Part shown: positions 8,075 through 17,739 of the stretch, piece by piece | How positions within the stretch are numbered: position 1 is the first letter of the stretch | How the letters are laid out: every line of letters begins with the position of its first letter | Assembly: GCA_020851455.1 (NCBI GenBank) | Contig: JADZCT010000039.1 | Span: forward strand, 62,001 to 126,000 | DNA: 64,000 bases | Direction of reading: 5' to 3' | Origin: Gemmatimonadaceae bacterium | GTDB taxonomy: Bacteria > Gemmatimonadota > Gemmatimonadetes > Gemmatimonadales > Gemmatimonadaceae | Position numbers and translations under genes: made by a program | The notes under the pieces: model-generated | Database searches by the model: none | What the model was told of the DNA's origin: nothing | Seen by the model: the letters and a program-made list of their open reading frames with translations, nothing else

Positions 8075-10054
8075 CTAGCGGGCCGCGTCCCCTTCGAGGT
8101 AGGTGTAGCCTTCCAGGCCCGCCACGTACTCGGCGATGAACATGTTTGCCTCGTCGCGGGTGATCGTGGTGCAGGCCTGCACCTTGCGCCGGAAGGTCGT
8201 GAGAAGGTCCGATGCGCGGTACTGCACGTAATTGAGGACTTCCGTGACCGTGTCGCCGTGGACGAGGTCGGTCACCTCGTGGCCGCCGTTGTTCAGGCGC
8301 ACATGGACGGCATTGGTGTCGCCAAAGAGGTTATGCAGGTCGCCGAGTATCTCCTGGTACGCGCCGGTAAGGAACACACCGAGCAGGTACGGCTCCCCGT
8401 CGTCGTTGAAGCGGTGGAGCGCGAGGCTGGGCTGCCCGTGCTTCCCGCCGATGAACCGGTCAATCTTCCCGTCGGAATCGCAACTCACGTCCTGGATGGT
8501 ACCGCGCCGCGTCGGCTCCTCGTCGAGGCGATGGATGGGCATGATCGGGAAGAGCTGGTCAATGGCCCATGCGTCCGGAAGCGACTGGAAGACGGAAAAG
8601 TTGGCGAAGTAGCGGTCAACGAGCGCCGCTTCGATGTCGGGGAGCACATCTTCGAATGTGCGGCGGTGCTTCTGCGCCACCCGCGCGACCTGGTTGACCG
8701 TGCAGAGGTAGAGGCGCTCGGCGACGGCGCGGCTGCGCAGGTCGAGGATCCCGGAGTTGAAGAAGGTCTGGGCGCGTTCCTTGTCGAACGTTGCATCGTG
8801 GTAGATCTCGCGCATCCTGCGCATCGAGACGTTCTTGCGCGAGACAGTCTTCAGGTCATCGGCCATCTCGTGGAGCAGCGGATGGTCGTCCGCGTTGAGC
8901 TGCGGCACCGGCGGGTCGGCGGCCGACTCGACGTCAATCACGCTGAGCAGGAGGAGGGCGTGGTGAGCCGTGAGGGCGCGTCCCGACTCGCTGATGATGT
9001 CCGGCGCGGGCACGTCGTGGTCGGTGCACATCTTGGCCAGCGCGTAGACGATGTCGTTTGCGTACTCCTGCAGGGAGTAGTTCACGCTTGCGTGCGCCGT
9101 TGACTGGGAGCCGTCGTAGTCCACGCCAAGCCCGCCACCGACGTCAACGTGGGTGATGTCGAGGCCGAGCGCGCGGAGCTCGACATAGTAGCGCGCCAGC
9201 TCCTGGAGCCCCTGCTTGATGAAGCGGATGTCGGTGATCTGGGAGCCGAGGTGGCAGTGGATGAGCTTGACGATGTCGAGGCGCCCCGCGGCGCGGAGCT
9301 TGTCCACCACCTGCATGAGCTGCGACGGCCCGAGCCCGAACTTGGACTTCTCGCCGCCCGACTGCGCCCAGCGTCCGCTGCCCTCGGTGCTGAGCTTGAT
9401 GCGGATTCCGATGGTGGGCGTGACGTTCATCTGGTCGGCGGCGCGCAGGAGAACATCGAGCTCGCTCACCTGCTCGACGACGATGAACACCTTGTGGCCG
9501 AGCCGCTGCCCCATAAGGGCGAGGCGCATGAACTCCTCGTCCTTGTAGCCGTTGCAGACGATCAGATGGTCGCTAGTCTCGCGAATCGCGAGCACCGCCT
9601 GCAGTTCCGGCTTCGAGCCGCACTCCAGGCCGACACCAGTCTTCTGGCCGAATTCGACTATCTCCTCGACCACATGGCGCTGCTGGTTGACCTTGATCGG
9701 GAAGACGGTCGTGTACTTGCCGGCGTAGGCGAACTCCTCGATGGCAGAGCGGAACTTGGCGTCGAGCTGCTCGATCCTGCTGCGAAGGATGTCGGAGAAG
9801 CGGAGGAGCACCGGGAGGGCGACGCCCTGCGCCTCGAGGTCGCGCGCCAGTTCGTACAGGTCCACCGTACGATCCGGTCGCGCCTTGTCGGGGCGGACGA
9901 CCACGTGTCCCGCGTCGCTGACGTCGAAGTAGCCCGCGCCCCACCCCTCCACTCCGTACAGCGCCTTGGCGGCGGCGATCGTCCATTCCTCACGGTGCGC
10001 GGGCGGCGCCGCAGATGGTTGCGCCGTGTCCTCAGGCGGATGCTGTACGGTCAT
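8075..10054 (-). CDS. speA: Biosynthetic arginine decarboxylase
   Basis: 659 residues, usual for SpeA. It is PLP-dependent and converts arginine to agmatine, the first step of a putrescine/spermidine route. The PLP lysine is Lys121 in FPIKVNQQRH. Other family blocks are LECGSKPELQAVLA, the basic GSGRWAQSGGEKSKFGL, and VGGGLGVDYDGSQS in the barrel. The frame stays open far upstream, but that part has no similarity to the family and overlaps the divergent DUF502 gene. I start at the ATG at 10054, which lies eight bases after a TACAAT box. No agmatinase or agmatine deiminase gene is in the window. Confidence 0.95.
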   Translation of the reverse strand: MTVQHPPEDTAQPSAAPPAHREEWTIAAAKALYGVEGWGAGYFDVSDAGHVVVRPDKARPDRTVDLYELARDLEAQGVALPVLLRFSDILRSRIEQLDAKFRSAIEEFAYAGKYTTVFPIKVNQQRHVVEEIVEFGQKTGVGLECGSKPELQAVLAIRETSDHLIVCNGYKDEEFMRLALMGQRLGHKVFIVVEQVSELDVLLRAADQMNVTPTIGIRIKLSTEGSGRWAQSGGEKSKFGLGPSQLMQVVDKLRAAGRLDIVKLIHCHLGSQITDIRFIKQGLQELARYYVELRALGLDITHVDVGGGLGVDYDGSQSTAHASVNYSLQEYANDIVYALAKMCTDHDVPAPDIISESGRALTAHHALLLLSVIDVESAADPPVPQLNADDHPLLHEMADDLKTVSRKNVSMRRMREIYHDATFDKERAQTFFNSGILDLRSRAVAERLYLCTVNQVARVAQKHRRTFEDVLPDIEAALVDRYFANFSVFQSLPDAWAIDQLFPIMPIHRLDEEPTRRGTIQDVSCDSDGKIDRFIGGKHGQPSLALHRFNDDGEPYLLGVFLTGAYQEILGDLHNLFGDTNAVHVRLNNGGHEVTDLVHGDTVTEVLNYVQYRASDLLTTFRRKVQACTTITRDEANMFIAEYVAGLEGYTYLEGDAAR

Positions 10055-10062
10055 GTGGCGTA

Positions 10063-10068
10063 ATTGTA
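10063..10068 (-). promoter_or_regulatory. TACAAT -10 element of speA
   Basis: Read on the minus strand, TACAAT is eight bases before the speA ATG with no Shine-Dalgarno sequence in between. That spacing implies a leaderless or nearly leaderless transcript. No TTGACA-like -35 box is seen. Confidence 0.55.
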
Positions 10069-10152
10069 TGGCGGAGGGTCCGCGTGCGGTATCTCCGGCG
10101 CCGCGGCGCGCATCCGTGGCAGCGGCGCCGTGGGCGGCCGCGCTCCCGGCGC

Positions 10153-10158
10153 TATTAT
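10153..10158 (+). promoter_or_regulatory. TATTAT -10 element of the DUF502 gene
   Basis: TATTAT lies seven bases before the ATG at 10166 and four before the ATG at 10163. It faces away from the speA box, so the roughly 100-base region holds two divergent short-leader promoters. Confidence 0.5.
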
Positions 10159-10162
10159 TACG

Positions 10163-10777
10163 ATGATGCCCGACCGCACACCCGGCGCCCGCGACGGCGC
10201 GATCCCGGCCTCCAGCCGACCGATGAAGCGGCTCGTCTCGTATTTCCTGCGCGGCCTGCTCATCACCCTCCCCGCCGTATTTACGGGCTGGCTGTGCTAC
10301 GAGGCGTTTCGCCGCGTTGACAGCTGGCTCGGCATTGACATCCCCGGCGTGGGGTTCCTGGTGACGCTCGTCCTGATAACGCTGCTCGGGTTCCTCGGCT
10401 CGAATCTCGTGACACGCGGCATGGTGGCCGCGGTCGAGAGCCTGATAGAGCGGCTCCCGTTCGTGCGCCTGGTGTACACCTCCACGAAGGACCTGCTCGA
10501 CGCATTCGTGGGCCAGAAGAAGCGATTCAACAAGCCGGTGGCGGTGCACCTTTCGGACGACGGCGCGATCCGCGTCCTCGGTTTCGTCACGCAGGATTCG
10601 CTCGCACAGCTCGGTCTGGAAGGCACGATCATGGTCTATGTGCCGTTCTCGTACTCGCTGGCGGGCTGGACCTGTCTTGCCCCGGCAAGCCGGGTGAAGA
10701 GCCTCGATACGTCGAGCGCCGACTTCATGGCGTTCGTGGTCTCGGGCGGCGTCGTTGACGTCCCGAAGCTCGGATGA
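10163..10777 (+). CDS. DUF502 family membrane protein
   Basis: 204 residues from this start. Two transmembrane helices are visible (about residues 27-45 and 53-72), followed by the conserved DUF502 core with [19 protein letters not shown] and [17 protein letters not shown]. The biochemical role of DUF502 proteins is not established. Two adjacent ATGs (10163, 10166) sit right after a TATTAT box; the ATG at 10223 ([11 protein letters not shown]) matches where many homologues begin and is the main alternative. The 3' end lies just before the amidohydrolase gene, so the two are probably cotranscribed. Confidence 0.82.
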   Translation: MMPDRTPGARDGAIPASSRPMKRLVSYFLRGLLITLPAVFTGWLCYEAFRRVDSWLGIDIPGVGFLVTLVLITLLGFLGSNLVTRGMVAAVESLIERLPFVRLVYTSTKDLLDAFVGQKKRFNKPVAVHLSDDGAIRVLGFVTQDSLAQLGLEGTIMVYVPFSYSLAGWTCLAPASRVKSLDTSSADFMAFVVSGGVVDVPKLG

Positions 10778-10788
10778 GGAGACTCCCG

Positions 10789-12156
10789 ATGCGTACGGAG
10801 GCAATCAGCGCTGCGGGCGCGGCGCTGGCAGTGGCGCTCACCGCGGGAACGGCCCCCGCTGGCGCCCAGCGTGGCGCTCCGCCCGCAGGTGGACGCGGCG
10901 GAAGCGACGCACGGGCGCTGCCAGTGGGCGCCATTGCCGCCGACTCACTAGTGCTGCTTCGGCCCGCCGCGGTGTGGGACGGGTTCGCTGATTCACCTCA
11001 GCCCGGATGGACCGTCCTGGTGCGCGGCGCCGCGATTGCCGCCGTGGGCCCGTCGGCCACCGTGGGCACCCCCGCCGGCGCCCGCATCGTGGAGTTGCCC
11101 GGCACGACGCTCATCCCCGGTCTCATCGAGAACCACTCTCACGTATTCCTGCACCCGTACGACGAGGCGCCATGGAACGACCAGGTACTCCGTGAACCGC
11201 TGGCGCTTCGCGCCGCGCGCGCCACGAATCACCTGCGCAACACGCTCCTCGCCGGCTGGACCACGATCCGCGACCTCGGCACAGAAGGGGCGGGCGACGC
11301 GGATGTTGATCTCAAGGCGGCGGTCAACCAGGGGATCATCCCCGGGCCGCGGATGATCGTGGCCACGCGGGCAATCGTTGCCACCGGCAGCTACGCGCCC
11401 AAGCGCTACGACTTCACCTTCGACCCGCCGCAGGGAGCACAGGAGGCCAACGGGCCCGAGGACGTCATTCGCGTGACGCGCGAGCAGATCGGTCACGGGG
11501 CCGACTGGGTGAAGGTGTATTCGGACTATCGCTGGGGCCCGAACGGCGAGGCGGCGCCCACCTTCTCCGAGGCGGAGCTGCACGCGATGGTCGAGACGGC
11601 GAAGTCGTCCGGGCGCTCGGTGGTGACTCACGCCTCCACCGCCGAGGGAATGCGGCGCGCAGTCATGGCGGGAATCGAGGATATCGAGCACGGGGACGGC
11701 GGCACGCCTGAAGTGTTCGCGCTGATGAAGTCGAAGGGCGTCGTGTTCTGCCCCACGCTTGCGGCAGGATACTCGACCGCCCGTTACGCCGGGTGGCAGC
11801 CGGGCGCGGGGCCGGAGCCCGCCAGTATCCAGCGAAAACGCGCGTCGTTCAAGGCCGCGCTCGATGCCGGCGTCACGATCTGCGCCGGCAGCGACGTGGG
11901 CGTGTTCACGCACGGGACCGAGGCGCTCGAGTTGAAGTTGATGGTGGATTACGGGATGACTCCGGTGGCGGCGCTCCGCGCGGCGACGAGCGTGAACGCG
12001 AAGGTGCTGCATATGGAGGACAGAATCGGCTCGGTACGCCCCGGGCTGCTGGCGGATCTCGTAGCGGTTGAAGGCGACCCGACGCGCGACATCGCGCGTA
12101 CCGGAGCGGCTTACGTGAAGTTCGTGATGAAGGGCGGCGTGACCTACAGGCAATGA
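10789..12156 (+). CDS. Exported amidohydrolase (prolidase/imidazolonepropionase-like group)
   Basis: 455 residues with an N-terminal signal peptide, then a TIM-barrel metal-dependent hydrolase. Metal-site residues are visible: the His pair in ENHSHVF, the likely carboxylated Lys in WVKVYSDY, His in VVTHAST, His in DIEHGDGG, and Asp in CAGSDVGVF. Related bacterial enzymes cleave Xaa-Pro or other cyclic or acyl amides; the substrate here is unknown. The ATG at 10789 has GAGGAG seven bases upstream and is preferred over an in-frame ATG at 10774 that overlaps the previous stop. It is followed ten bases later by the DUF4159 gene and is likely cotranscribed with it. Confidence 0.88.
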   Translation: MRTEAISAAGAALAVALTAGTAPAGAQRGAPPAGGRGGSDARALPVGAIAADSLVLLRPAAVWDGFADSPQPGWTVLVRGAAIAAVGPSATVGTPAGARIVELPGTTLIPGLIENHSHVFLHPYDEAPWNDQVLREPLALRAARATNHLRNTLLAGWTTIRDLGTEGAGDADVDLKAAVNQGIIPGPRMIVATRAIVATGSYAPKRYDFTFDPPQGAQEANGPEDVIRVTREQIGHGADWVKVYSDYRWGPNGEAAPTFSEAELHAMVETAKSSGRSVVTHASTAEGMRRAVMAGIEDIEHGDGGTPEVFALMKSKGVVFCPTLAAGYSTARYAGWQPGAGPEPASIQRKRASFKAALDAGVTICAGSDVGVFTHGTEALELKLMVDYGMTPVAALRAATSVNAKVLHMEDRIGSVRPGLLADLVAVEGDPTRDIARTGAAYVKFVMKGGVTYRQ

Positions 12157-12166
12157 GGCGCGCGGA

Positions 12167-12934
12167 GTGACGATCTCACGGCGCGCATTCCTCGAGCGGC
12201 TTGGCCTTGCCGCAGGCGCGGCCGCGCTCACGCCGCTCCTTGCGGCGGCGCAGGGCGGCCAGCGGCGCGCGACCGACGGCGGACAGCCAGGCGGGCTCAG
12301 GCGAGGCGGCGCGCCACGCGGGTCGGAGTTCGTCTTCGCACGGCTCCGTTACGACTCCGGTGACTGGGACTACAACCCCAAGGTTGCGGCGAACGTGCTC
12401 GACGCAGTCATGCAGTACACGACGATCCCCGTGCAGGAGCAGGAGGTCGTGGTCGCCGCGGACTCTACCGAACTCGACGCCTTCCCCTTCCTCTTCATGA
12501 CCGGCCACAAGCTTGTGCGCTTCAGCGAGCGCGAGCGCCGCGGGCTGGCGCGCTTCGTGGAGAACGGCGGGCTGCTCTTCTCCGACGACTGCAACCATGA
12601 CGTGAACGGGCTGTACGCGAAGTCGTTCGAGGCGGAGATGCGCCGGACGTTCCCGGGATCCGGCACGCTCGTGAAGGTGCCGTCGTCGCACCCGGTCTAT
12701 CGCTCGTTCTTCCTCTTCGACGGCCCTCCGCGGACGAGCCATGAGATCAACGGCTGGGGCGACAACGTGGTTCACGACTACGTACGTGGCGTCGAGCGCA
12801 ACGGGCGGCTGGGCGTCGTGTACACGAACCAGGACTACGGGTGCGAGTGGGATTACTCGTGGCGCAACAAGCGGTTCCGCACCAGGGACAACACCAGGTT
12901 CGCGGTGAACCTGGTCGTCTACGCGATGACCTGA
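12167..12934 (+). CDS. Tat-exported DUF4159 protein
   Basis: 255 residues with a GTG start. The N-terminus carries a Tat signal (SRRAFLERLGLAAGAAAL), then a short Gly/Arg-rich linker and one DUF4159 domain from about residue 48 to the end. Recognisable blocks are FVFARLRYDSGDWDYNP, RRGLARFVENGGLLFSDDC and the C-terminal TRFAVNLVVYAMT. DUF4159 has a glutamine-amidotransferase-like fold but no known activity; elsewhere it is often the C-terminal part of BatA-like membrane proteins. Here it is free-standing and follows an exported amidohydrolase. Confidence 0.85.
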   Translation: MTISRRAFLERLGLAAGAAALTPLLAAAQGGQRRATDGGQPGGLRRGGAPRGSEFVFARLRYDSGDWDYNPKVAANVLDAVMQYTTIPVQEQEVVVAADSTELDAFPFLFMTGHKLVRFSERERRGLARFVENGGLLFSDDCNHDVNGLYAKSFEAEMRRTFPGSGTLVKVPSSHPVYRSFFLFDGPPRTSHEINGWGDNVVHDYVRGVERNGRLGVVYTNQDYGCEWDYSWRNKRFRTRDNTRFAVNLVVYAMT

Positions 12935-13016
12935 CCGTCGGCGCTGGATCCGCGCGCGGCGGGATGCGGAGCGCCGGGCCCGGGGCGGGCCGGGTCCGCG
13001 TGGCACGCGGCAGGCG

Positions 13017-13022
13017 TATGTT
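13017..13022 (+). promoter_or_regulatory. TATGTT -10-like element of the M49-like peptidase gene
   Basis: TATGTT ends six bases before the ATG at 13029. No ribosome-binding site lies between them, fitting the leaderless pattern of the window. Confidence 0.4.
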
Positions 13023-13028
13023 ACTGCC

Positions 13029-14669
13029 ATGTCTTTCCGCATCGTTCGCCCCATCGCCACGGCCGTCGCAGGCCTCGGCGCCGCCGCCTGCGTCGCGACC
13101 GACGCACCGTCCGCAATGACCGGGCTCGACGCGCGCCTGGCGCAATACGCCGAGGTCACGCTCTCGACGGACACCTCGCTGCTCACGCCGAAAGAGCTGA
13201 AGATGATTCCGGTGCTCATTGGCGCCGCGCGCGCAATGGACCCGATTTTCCGGAACGAGCTCTACCCGGCGTACGACTCGCTGATGAAAGCCACCAGCGA
13301 CCCCGTCACGCGGAAGTACATCGAAGTGAACGTCGGCCCATGGGACCGGCTTGCGAACGACACGCCGTTCATCGCGGGCGTGGGCCCGAAGCCTCCGGCC
13401 GCCAACTTCTACCCGCGCGACATGACGCGCGAGGAGTTCGAGCGCGCGGTCGCGGAGGGGCCTCCGGCGCACGCGGATTCCCTGAAGGATCTCTACACCC
13501 TCGTGCGTCGTGACTCAAAGGGCAGACTCACGGCCGAGCCGTACCACATCGCGTACAAGGGCTGGCACGAAGCGGCTGCGTCGAAGCTGAGAGAGGCGGC
13601 CGCGCTTGCCGAAGACGCAGGGCTGAAGCGCTATCTGAACGCGCGGGCCGAAGCCCTGCTCAGCGACAACTACAGACAGAGCGACATTGCGTGGATGGAC
13701 ATGAAGGCCAACACGCTCGACATCGTAATAGGCCCGATCGAGGTTTACGAAGACGGACTTTTCGGCTACAAGGCATCGCACGAAGCGTACGTGCTCGTGA
13801 AGGACAAGGCATGGAGCGACCGGCTGGCCCGCTTCGCGGCGTTCCTCCCCGCCCTGCAGCGCGGCCTCCCGGTTCCCGGCGCCTACAAGACCGAGCGTCC
13901 GGGTACCGACTCGGACCTCAACGCGTACGATGTGCTTTACTACGGCGGCGCGGCGAACATAGGCGGCAAGACGATCGCGATCAACCTCCCGAACGACGAA
14001 GAGGTTCAGCTCCGCAAGGGCACCCGACGCCTCCAGCTCAAGAACGTCATCCGCGAAAAGTTCGACCGCATCCTGCTGCCGATCGCAAATGAGCTGATCG
14101 TGCCCGAACAGGCAGAGATGATCCAGTTCGACGCGTTCTTCGAGAACACAATGTTCCACGAGGTCGCGCACGGGCTTGGCATCAAGAACACGCTGAACGG
14201 GCGCGGTAGCGTGCGCGCGGCGCTGAAGGAGCGCTACTCGGCGCTCGAGGAAGGCAAGGCCGACATCCTGGGCCTCTACATGGTGCAGAGTCTCGTGAAG
14301 AGCGGCAATCTGCCTGGCGAGGACGTGCGCCAGAACTACGTGGATTTCCTCGCGAGTCTCTTCCGCTCGACGCGCTTCGGCGCCGCCGACGCGCATGGCC
14401 GCGCCAACATCGCCGCGTTCAACTTTCTCCAGGAACAGGGTGCGTTCCCGCGCGACTCCACGACGGGCCGCTACGCCGTGGACTTCACGAAAATGGAAGC
14501 CGGGATGAACGCGCTCGTCACCAAGATCATCACGATGCAGGGCGACGGAGATTATGCGGCCGCCGGCGAGTTCCAGCAGAAATACGGCAGCATATCGCCG
14601 ACGCTGCAGCAGGATCTCGCACGGCTCAACGCCAAGGCGATCCCCGTGGATCTTCGGTTCCGCCAGTAA
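13029..14669 (+). CDS. Secreted M49 (dipeptidyl peptidase III-like) metallopeptidase
   Basis: 546 residues. The N-terminus has a hydrophobic signal with a possible lipoprotein Cys at 21. The zinc site is HEVAH (His377, Glu378, His381), and the second motif is EEGKAD (407-412), whose Glu supplies the third ligand in DPP III enzymes. Classical DPP III has the hexapeptide HEXXGH; here it is a pentapeptide HEXXH, as reported for the Caldithrix abyssi enzyme, which is also close in length. DPP III removes dipeptides from short peptides. The family assignment rests on the paired motifs and the length. It converges with the S9 peptidase gene, three bases away. Confidence 0.8.
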   Translation: MSFRIVRPIATAVAGLGAAACVATDAPSAMTGLDARLAQYAEVTLSTDTSLLTPKELKMIPVLIGAARAMDPIFRNELYPAYDSLMKATSDPVTRKYIEVNVGPWDRLANDTPFIAGVGPKPPAANFYPRDMTREEFERAVAEGPPAHADSLKDLYTLVRRDSKGRLTAEPYHIAYKGWHEAAASKLREAAALAEDAGLKRYLNARAEALLSDNYRQSDIAWMDMKANTLDIVIGPIEVYEDGLFGYKASHEAYVLVKDKAWSDRLARFAAFLPALQRGLPVPGAYKTERPGTDSDLNAYDVLYYGGAANIGGKTIAINLPNDEEVQLRKGTRRLQLKNVIREKFDRILLPIANELIVPEQAEMIQFDAFFENTMFHEVAHGLGIKNTLNGRGSVRAALKERYSALEEGKADILGLYMVQSLVKSGNLPGEDVRQNYVDFLASLFRSTRFGAADAHGRANIAAFNFLQEQGAFPRDSTTGRYAVDFTKMEAGMNALVTKIITMQGDGDYAAAGEFQQKYGSISPTLQQDLARLNAKAIPVDLRFRQ

Positions 14670-14672
14670 ACC

Positions 14673-17672
14673 CTACGGCACTATCGCCGCCGGCAGCTTC
14701 TTCGAGAGGAACGGCACGCCCTCCGTCATCCACCTGGGCGCCGGCGCGCCCTTGAGGAAGTGGTCGAAGTACTCGAAGTAGCGCGTCGTGAGATCCTTAC
14801 GGTTCGCCAGGCCGCGCAGCCCGTGGCCTTCGCCGGGATAGGCGAGCATGTACGCCTCCTTCCCATTGTAGCGCAGGGCGTTGTAGAACTTCATTCCTTC
14901 GTTGAACGAGACGGTCGGGTCAGCCGTGCCGTGCATGATGAGGATCGGCTGCGTCACTTCAGGCGCGTGCGTGATCGCCGACTCGAACCGGAACAGGTCG
15001 GGCTTCTCCCACGGCGACACTCCCCACCGCCCCTGCCCGTACATGTAGTACTCGTTGCCGTTCTCGCCGCTCCCGCCGCTCACCTGGTACGACCAGCCCC
15101 ACGACTGGCTGAAGTCGGTGTACAGGTCGGTGACACCGGCACCCATCCCGACGGCCGCAAACAGGCGTGATCGCGTTCCAATGAACGCGGCGCCTTCGCC
15201 GCCATAGCTGTGGCCGTGCACGCCGATGAACTTCGGGTCGGCGTAGCCGAGCTCGATGACCTTGCGCGTTGCGGCCTCGACGGCGTTCAGCTGGTCGCTG
15301 TGCGATGAACCGGTGTGGTAGTACACGTCGGCGAACATCGTGATGTAGCCGCGGCTCACCGCCTCCACCGGCAGCGCGCCCATTCCCGTGATGTACGTTG
15401 GCGGCGTGTAGCGGTTCAGGTTCTGCGAGTTCTTCTCGTAGAAGCTCACGAGCATCGGCAGCTTCTTGCCGGGAGCCCATCCTTCCGGGAGCGAGAGGAA
15501 TCCCTGGAGCTTGTGGCCGTCACGATCCTTGTAGTCGAAAAGCACGCGCTTGGCGACCCAGCGATACTCCGCCTGCTGCGGATTGGCGTCGGTGATCCGG
15601 CGGGCATCGGAGAACGCCGGTCCGGAGACGCGGAGATCCGGGAACTCGGCGAAGGTCTGGCGCGTGAACAGATAGCGGTCGGTTTTCGCGGCGCGCGTCG
15701 GAGTGCCGTATGCCGCATCGTCGTAGACGAGCTCGGTGAGCTTCCCGGCCTCGAGGCGCGAGAAGCCCGCCTTCTTGGTGTACTCACCGAACGTCGCGAA
15801 CAGCATGGGCTTCGCCACATCCACCTCGCGCCTGCGACGCTCGGCGAGCGGGTCCGCGTCGTCAACCGGCTCCGTGCGAACCCAGTGGTATCCGGTCTCC
15901 GTCCTGGCACCAGCGCCAAGGGTGAGGTTCCGCGCCTGGGACCCGTCCACCGGGAGCAGCCATGTATCGTAGAGGTGCTCGACCACAGCGGCGGATCCGT
16001 CCGGCGTCCATGCAACGACCGGGAAGTGCGGCCTGGGGCCCGTGTAGTCGTCGCGCGTGTTGATGAAACTCGGCGCGGCGGAGCCACCCAGGATGCGCGA
16101 CGTGCCCGCGTCCAGGTCGTAGGCCTGGTACTTGCCGTCCTTCCAGTAGAGGAATGTGCGGCCGTCGGGCGAGATGCCAACCACGCCGCCGCGGTCAATG
16201 ACGTGCCCCTTCAGGAAGAGGGTGCGCTCGCCCGTGGCCGTATTCACGCGGTACAGGTCAGCCTGGGCCGGCTTCCAATCGGAGAAGTAGGCGCGCTGGT
16301 CGTTCCCGACGGCCCACTTTCCGTCGAACGAAACGTCGAGCTGGCGCATTGTCGTATCGGCGAGGTGAATGTACCGCCCCGCAGTTACGTCAAACGCCTG
16401 GCGGTACGTGAAGTTCTCTTCCTGCGGCGCACGGATCATCTGCGCCGACTGGATCCGCGTATCCGTGGTGCGCCAGACGTCCACGTCGGCAATCGAGTCA
16501 GTGCCTGGCTTCCGGCCCGTGTCGGCCTGAGGAACCTGCGCCTTGGCGCCAAAGAATACGCGCGCCCTGTCGCCGCTCCACGAGAGCGGCGCGCGCTCGC
16601 TGAGCACCCAGTCCTCCTGCCACCCGGCGGCGTTGGACGGATCGAGCACGGCGACGGCGGCACGCGGATCGTCGAAGGCTTTGCGGATGTCGGCCCAGGC
16701 CAGCAGCACGTTGGCGCGCTCGCGCATGCGTGGCACCGCCTTGCCCTTGAGCACAGCGAGTCCCTGCCCGTCAGCGGTCCATGCGAGGCGCGAGTAGCGC
16801 TGCGCATCGTTGTCGAGCGTGTAGGTGCGGGTGGAGCCGAGGTCAACGACGAACGCGCCGTTGGCGTCGTCCACCGCGGCGTCCACGGTGTACGCGAGGA
16901 GCGTCCCCTGCCGGCTGAAGGCAATATCGCCAACGGTGCCGAGCGTCTGGCTCCGGCCCGTCGCAAGGTCCACCAGAATCACGTCCGCGCCGCGAGGCGC
17001 GGATGCGCCGGCGCCGGCGTCACCGCCGCCCTGCCCCCCGCCCGGCCCATCGGGGCCGCCACGGCCACCGCCTCCGCCGCCGGCGGCTCCGCGCCGGCGC
17101 AGGATGAGGTGGGTCGAGGCGTTCGAGAACGTGGCGCTGGCAATATCCTTCCACGCCTGCGTTGCGCCGGTTTGCAGATTGCGCAACTCGTAGCGCCTGA
17201 GCGGCTGCTGCGGGGTTGCGCCGCTGCGGCCGCCTGCTCCCGCTACGGCAGGCGGCGGCCCGGGCTGCTGCGCCGGAGGCAGCGCGCCCGCCGAGTCAGG
17301 GCCAGCGCCCCCTCGCCCGCTCCGGCTCGCGGCGCGGGCAGGCATCGAGTCCACCTGGTAGACGATCCAGCGCGAGTCATTCGAGAACGCCGGGTTCGAC
17401 GCGTGCGCGATCACGACTTCCTGGTCGGTATCGAGGTTCCTGAGGCGAAGCTCCGGCCTGGAGTCGTTCTGGGGAAGGTTCGTGAGCCGCAGGACGCCCG
17501 CGGTCCAGCGTCCATCGCCCGAGATCTGCGCTCCCTCGATATTCCGCCAACGGGTGTAGTCGTCCACGCCGAGGATCTTCTTGCCGGTCGCCTGACCGCG
17601 AGCGAGCGACGGGACGACGAGCACGAGAGCGGCAGCCGGGATCAACCTGCGAAGGGGCGCAGTCACGGACAC
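14673..17672 (-). CDS. Secreted S9 family (prolyl oligopeptidase-like) serine peptidase
   Basis: 999 residues. A signal peptide (about 1-28) leads into a long beta-propeller region of WD/TolB-like repeats, then an alpha/beta-hydrolase domain from about residue 730. The catalytic triad is Ser822 (GHSYGGEG), Asp918 (TADPTVS) and His950 (GEGHGL). The propeller normally limits access to peptides. A Gly/Arg/Asp-rich stretch of about 30 residues is inserted near residues 200-230. I prefer GTG at 17672 because GGAG lies seven bases upstream and the signal peptide follows directly; an ATG at 17720 adds 16 polar residues. The substrate is unknown. Confidence 0.9.
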   Translation of the reverse strand: MSVTAPLRRLIPAAALVLVVPSLARGQATGKKILGVDDYTRWRNIEGAQISGDGRWTAGVLRLTNLPQNDSRPELRLRNLDTDQEVVIAHASNPAFSNDSRWIVYQVDSMPARAASRSGRGGAGPDSAGALPPAQQPGPPPAVAGAGGRSGATPQQPLRRYELRNLQTGATQAWKDIASATFSNASTHLILRRRGAAGGGGGGRGGPDGPGGGQGGGDAGAGASAPRGADVILVDLATGRSQTLGTVGDIAFSRQGTLLAYTVDAAVDDANGAFVVDLGSTRTYTLDNDAQRYSRLAWTADGQGLAVLKGKAVPRMRERANVLLAWADIRKAFDDPRAAVAVLDPSNAAGWQEDWVLSERAPLSWSGDRARVFFGAKAQVPQADTGRKPGTDSIADVDVWRTTDTRIQSAQMIRAPQEENFTYRQAFDVTAGRYIHLADTTMRQLDVSFDGKWAVGNDQRAYFSDWKPAQADLYRVNTATGERTLFLKGHVIDRGGVVGISPDGRTFLYWKDGKYQAYDLDAGTSRILGGSAAPSFINTRDDYTGPRPHFPVVAWTPDGSAAVVEHLYDTWLLPVDGSQARNLTLGAGARTETGYHWVRTEPVDDADPLAERRRREVDVAKPMLFATFGEYTKKAGFSRLEAGKLTELVYDDAAYGTPTRAAKTDRYLFTRQTFAEFPDLRVSGPAFSDARRITDANPQQAEYRWVAKRVLFDYKDRDGHKLQGFLSLPEGWAPGKKLPMLVSFYEKNSQNLNRYTPPTYITGMGALPVEAVSRGYITMFADVYYHTGSSHSDQLNAVEAATRKVIELGYADPKFIGVHGHSYGGEGAAFIGTRSRLFAAVGMGAGVTDLYTDFSQSWGWSYQVSGGSGENGNEYYMYGQGRWGVSPWEKPDLFRFESAITHAPEVTQPILIMHGTADPTVSFNEGMKFYNALRYNGKEAYMLAYPGEGHGLRGLANRKDLTTRYFEYFDHFLKGAPAPRWMTEGVPFLSKKLPAAIVP

Positions 17673-17739
17673 GATGGGACTCCGGTGATAGTGAGGGGAG
17701 GGGCGACGGCCGTGCTGCACACCGCGCGCGAGTGCGCGC

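Noticed and set aside
10055-10804. N-terminal extension of speA by 250 codons
   Set aside because: The extra part has no similarity to arginine decarboxylases and overlaps the DUF502 gene, which is real and on the other strand.
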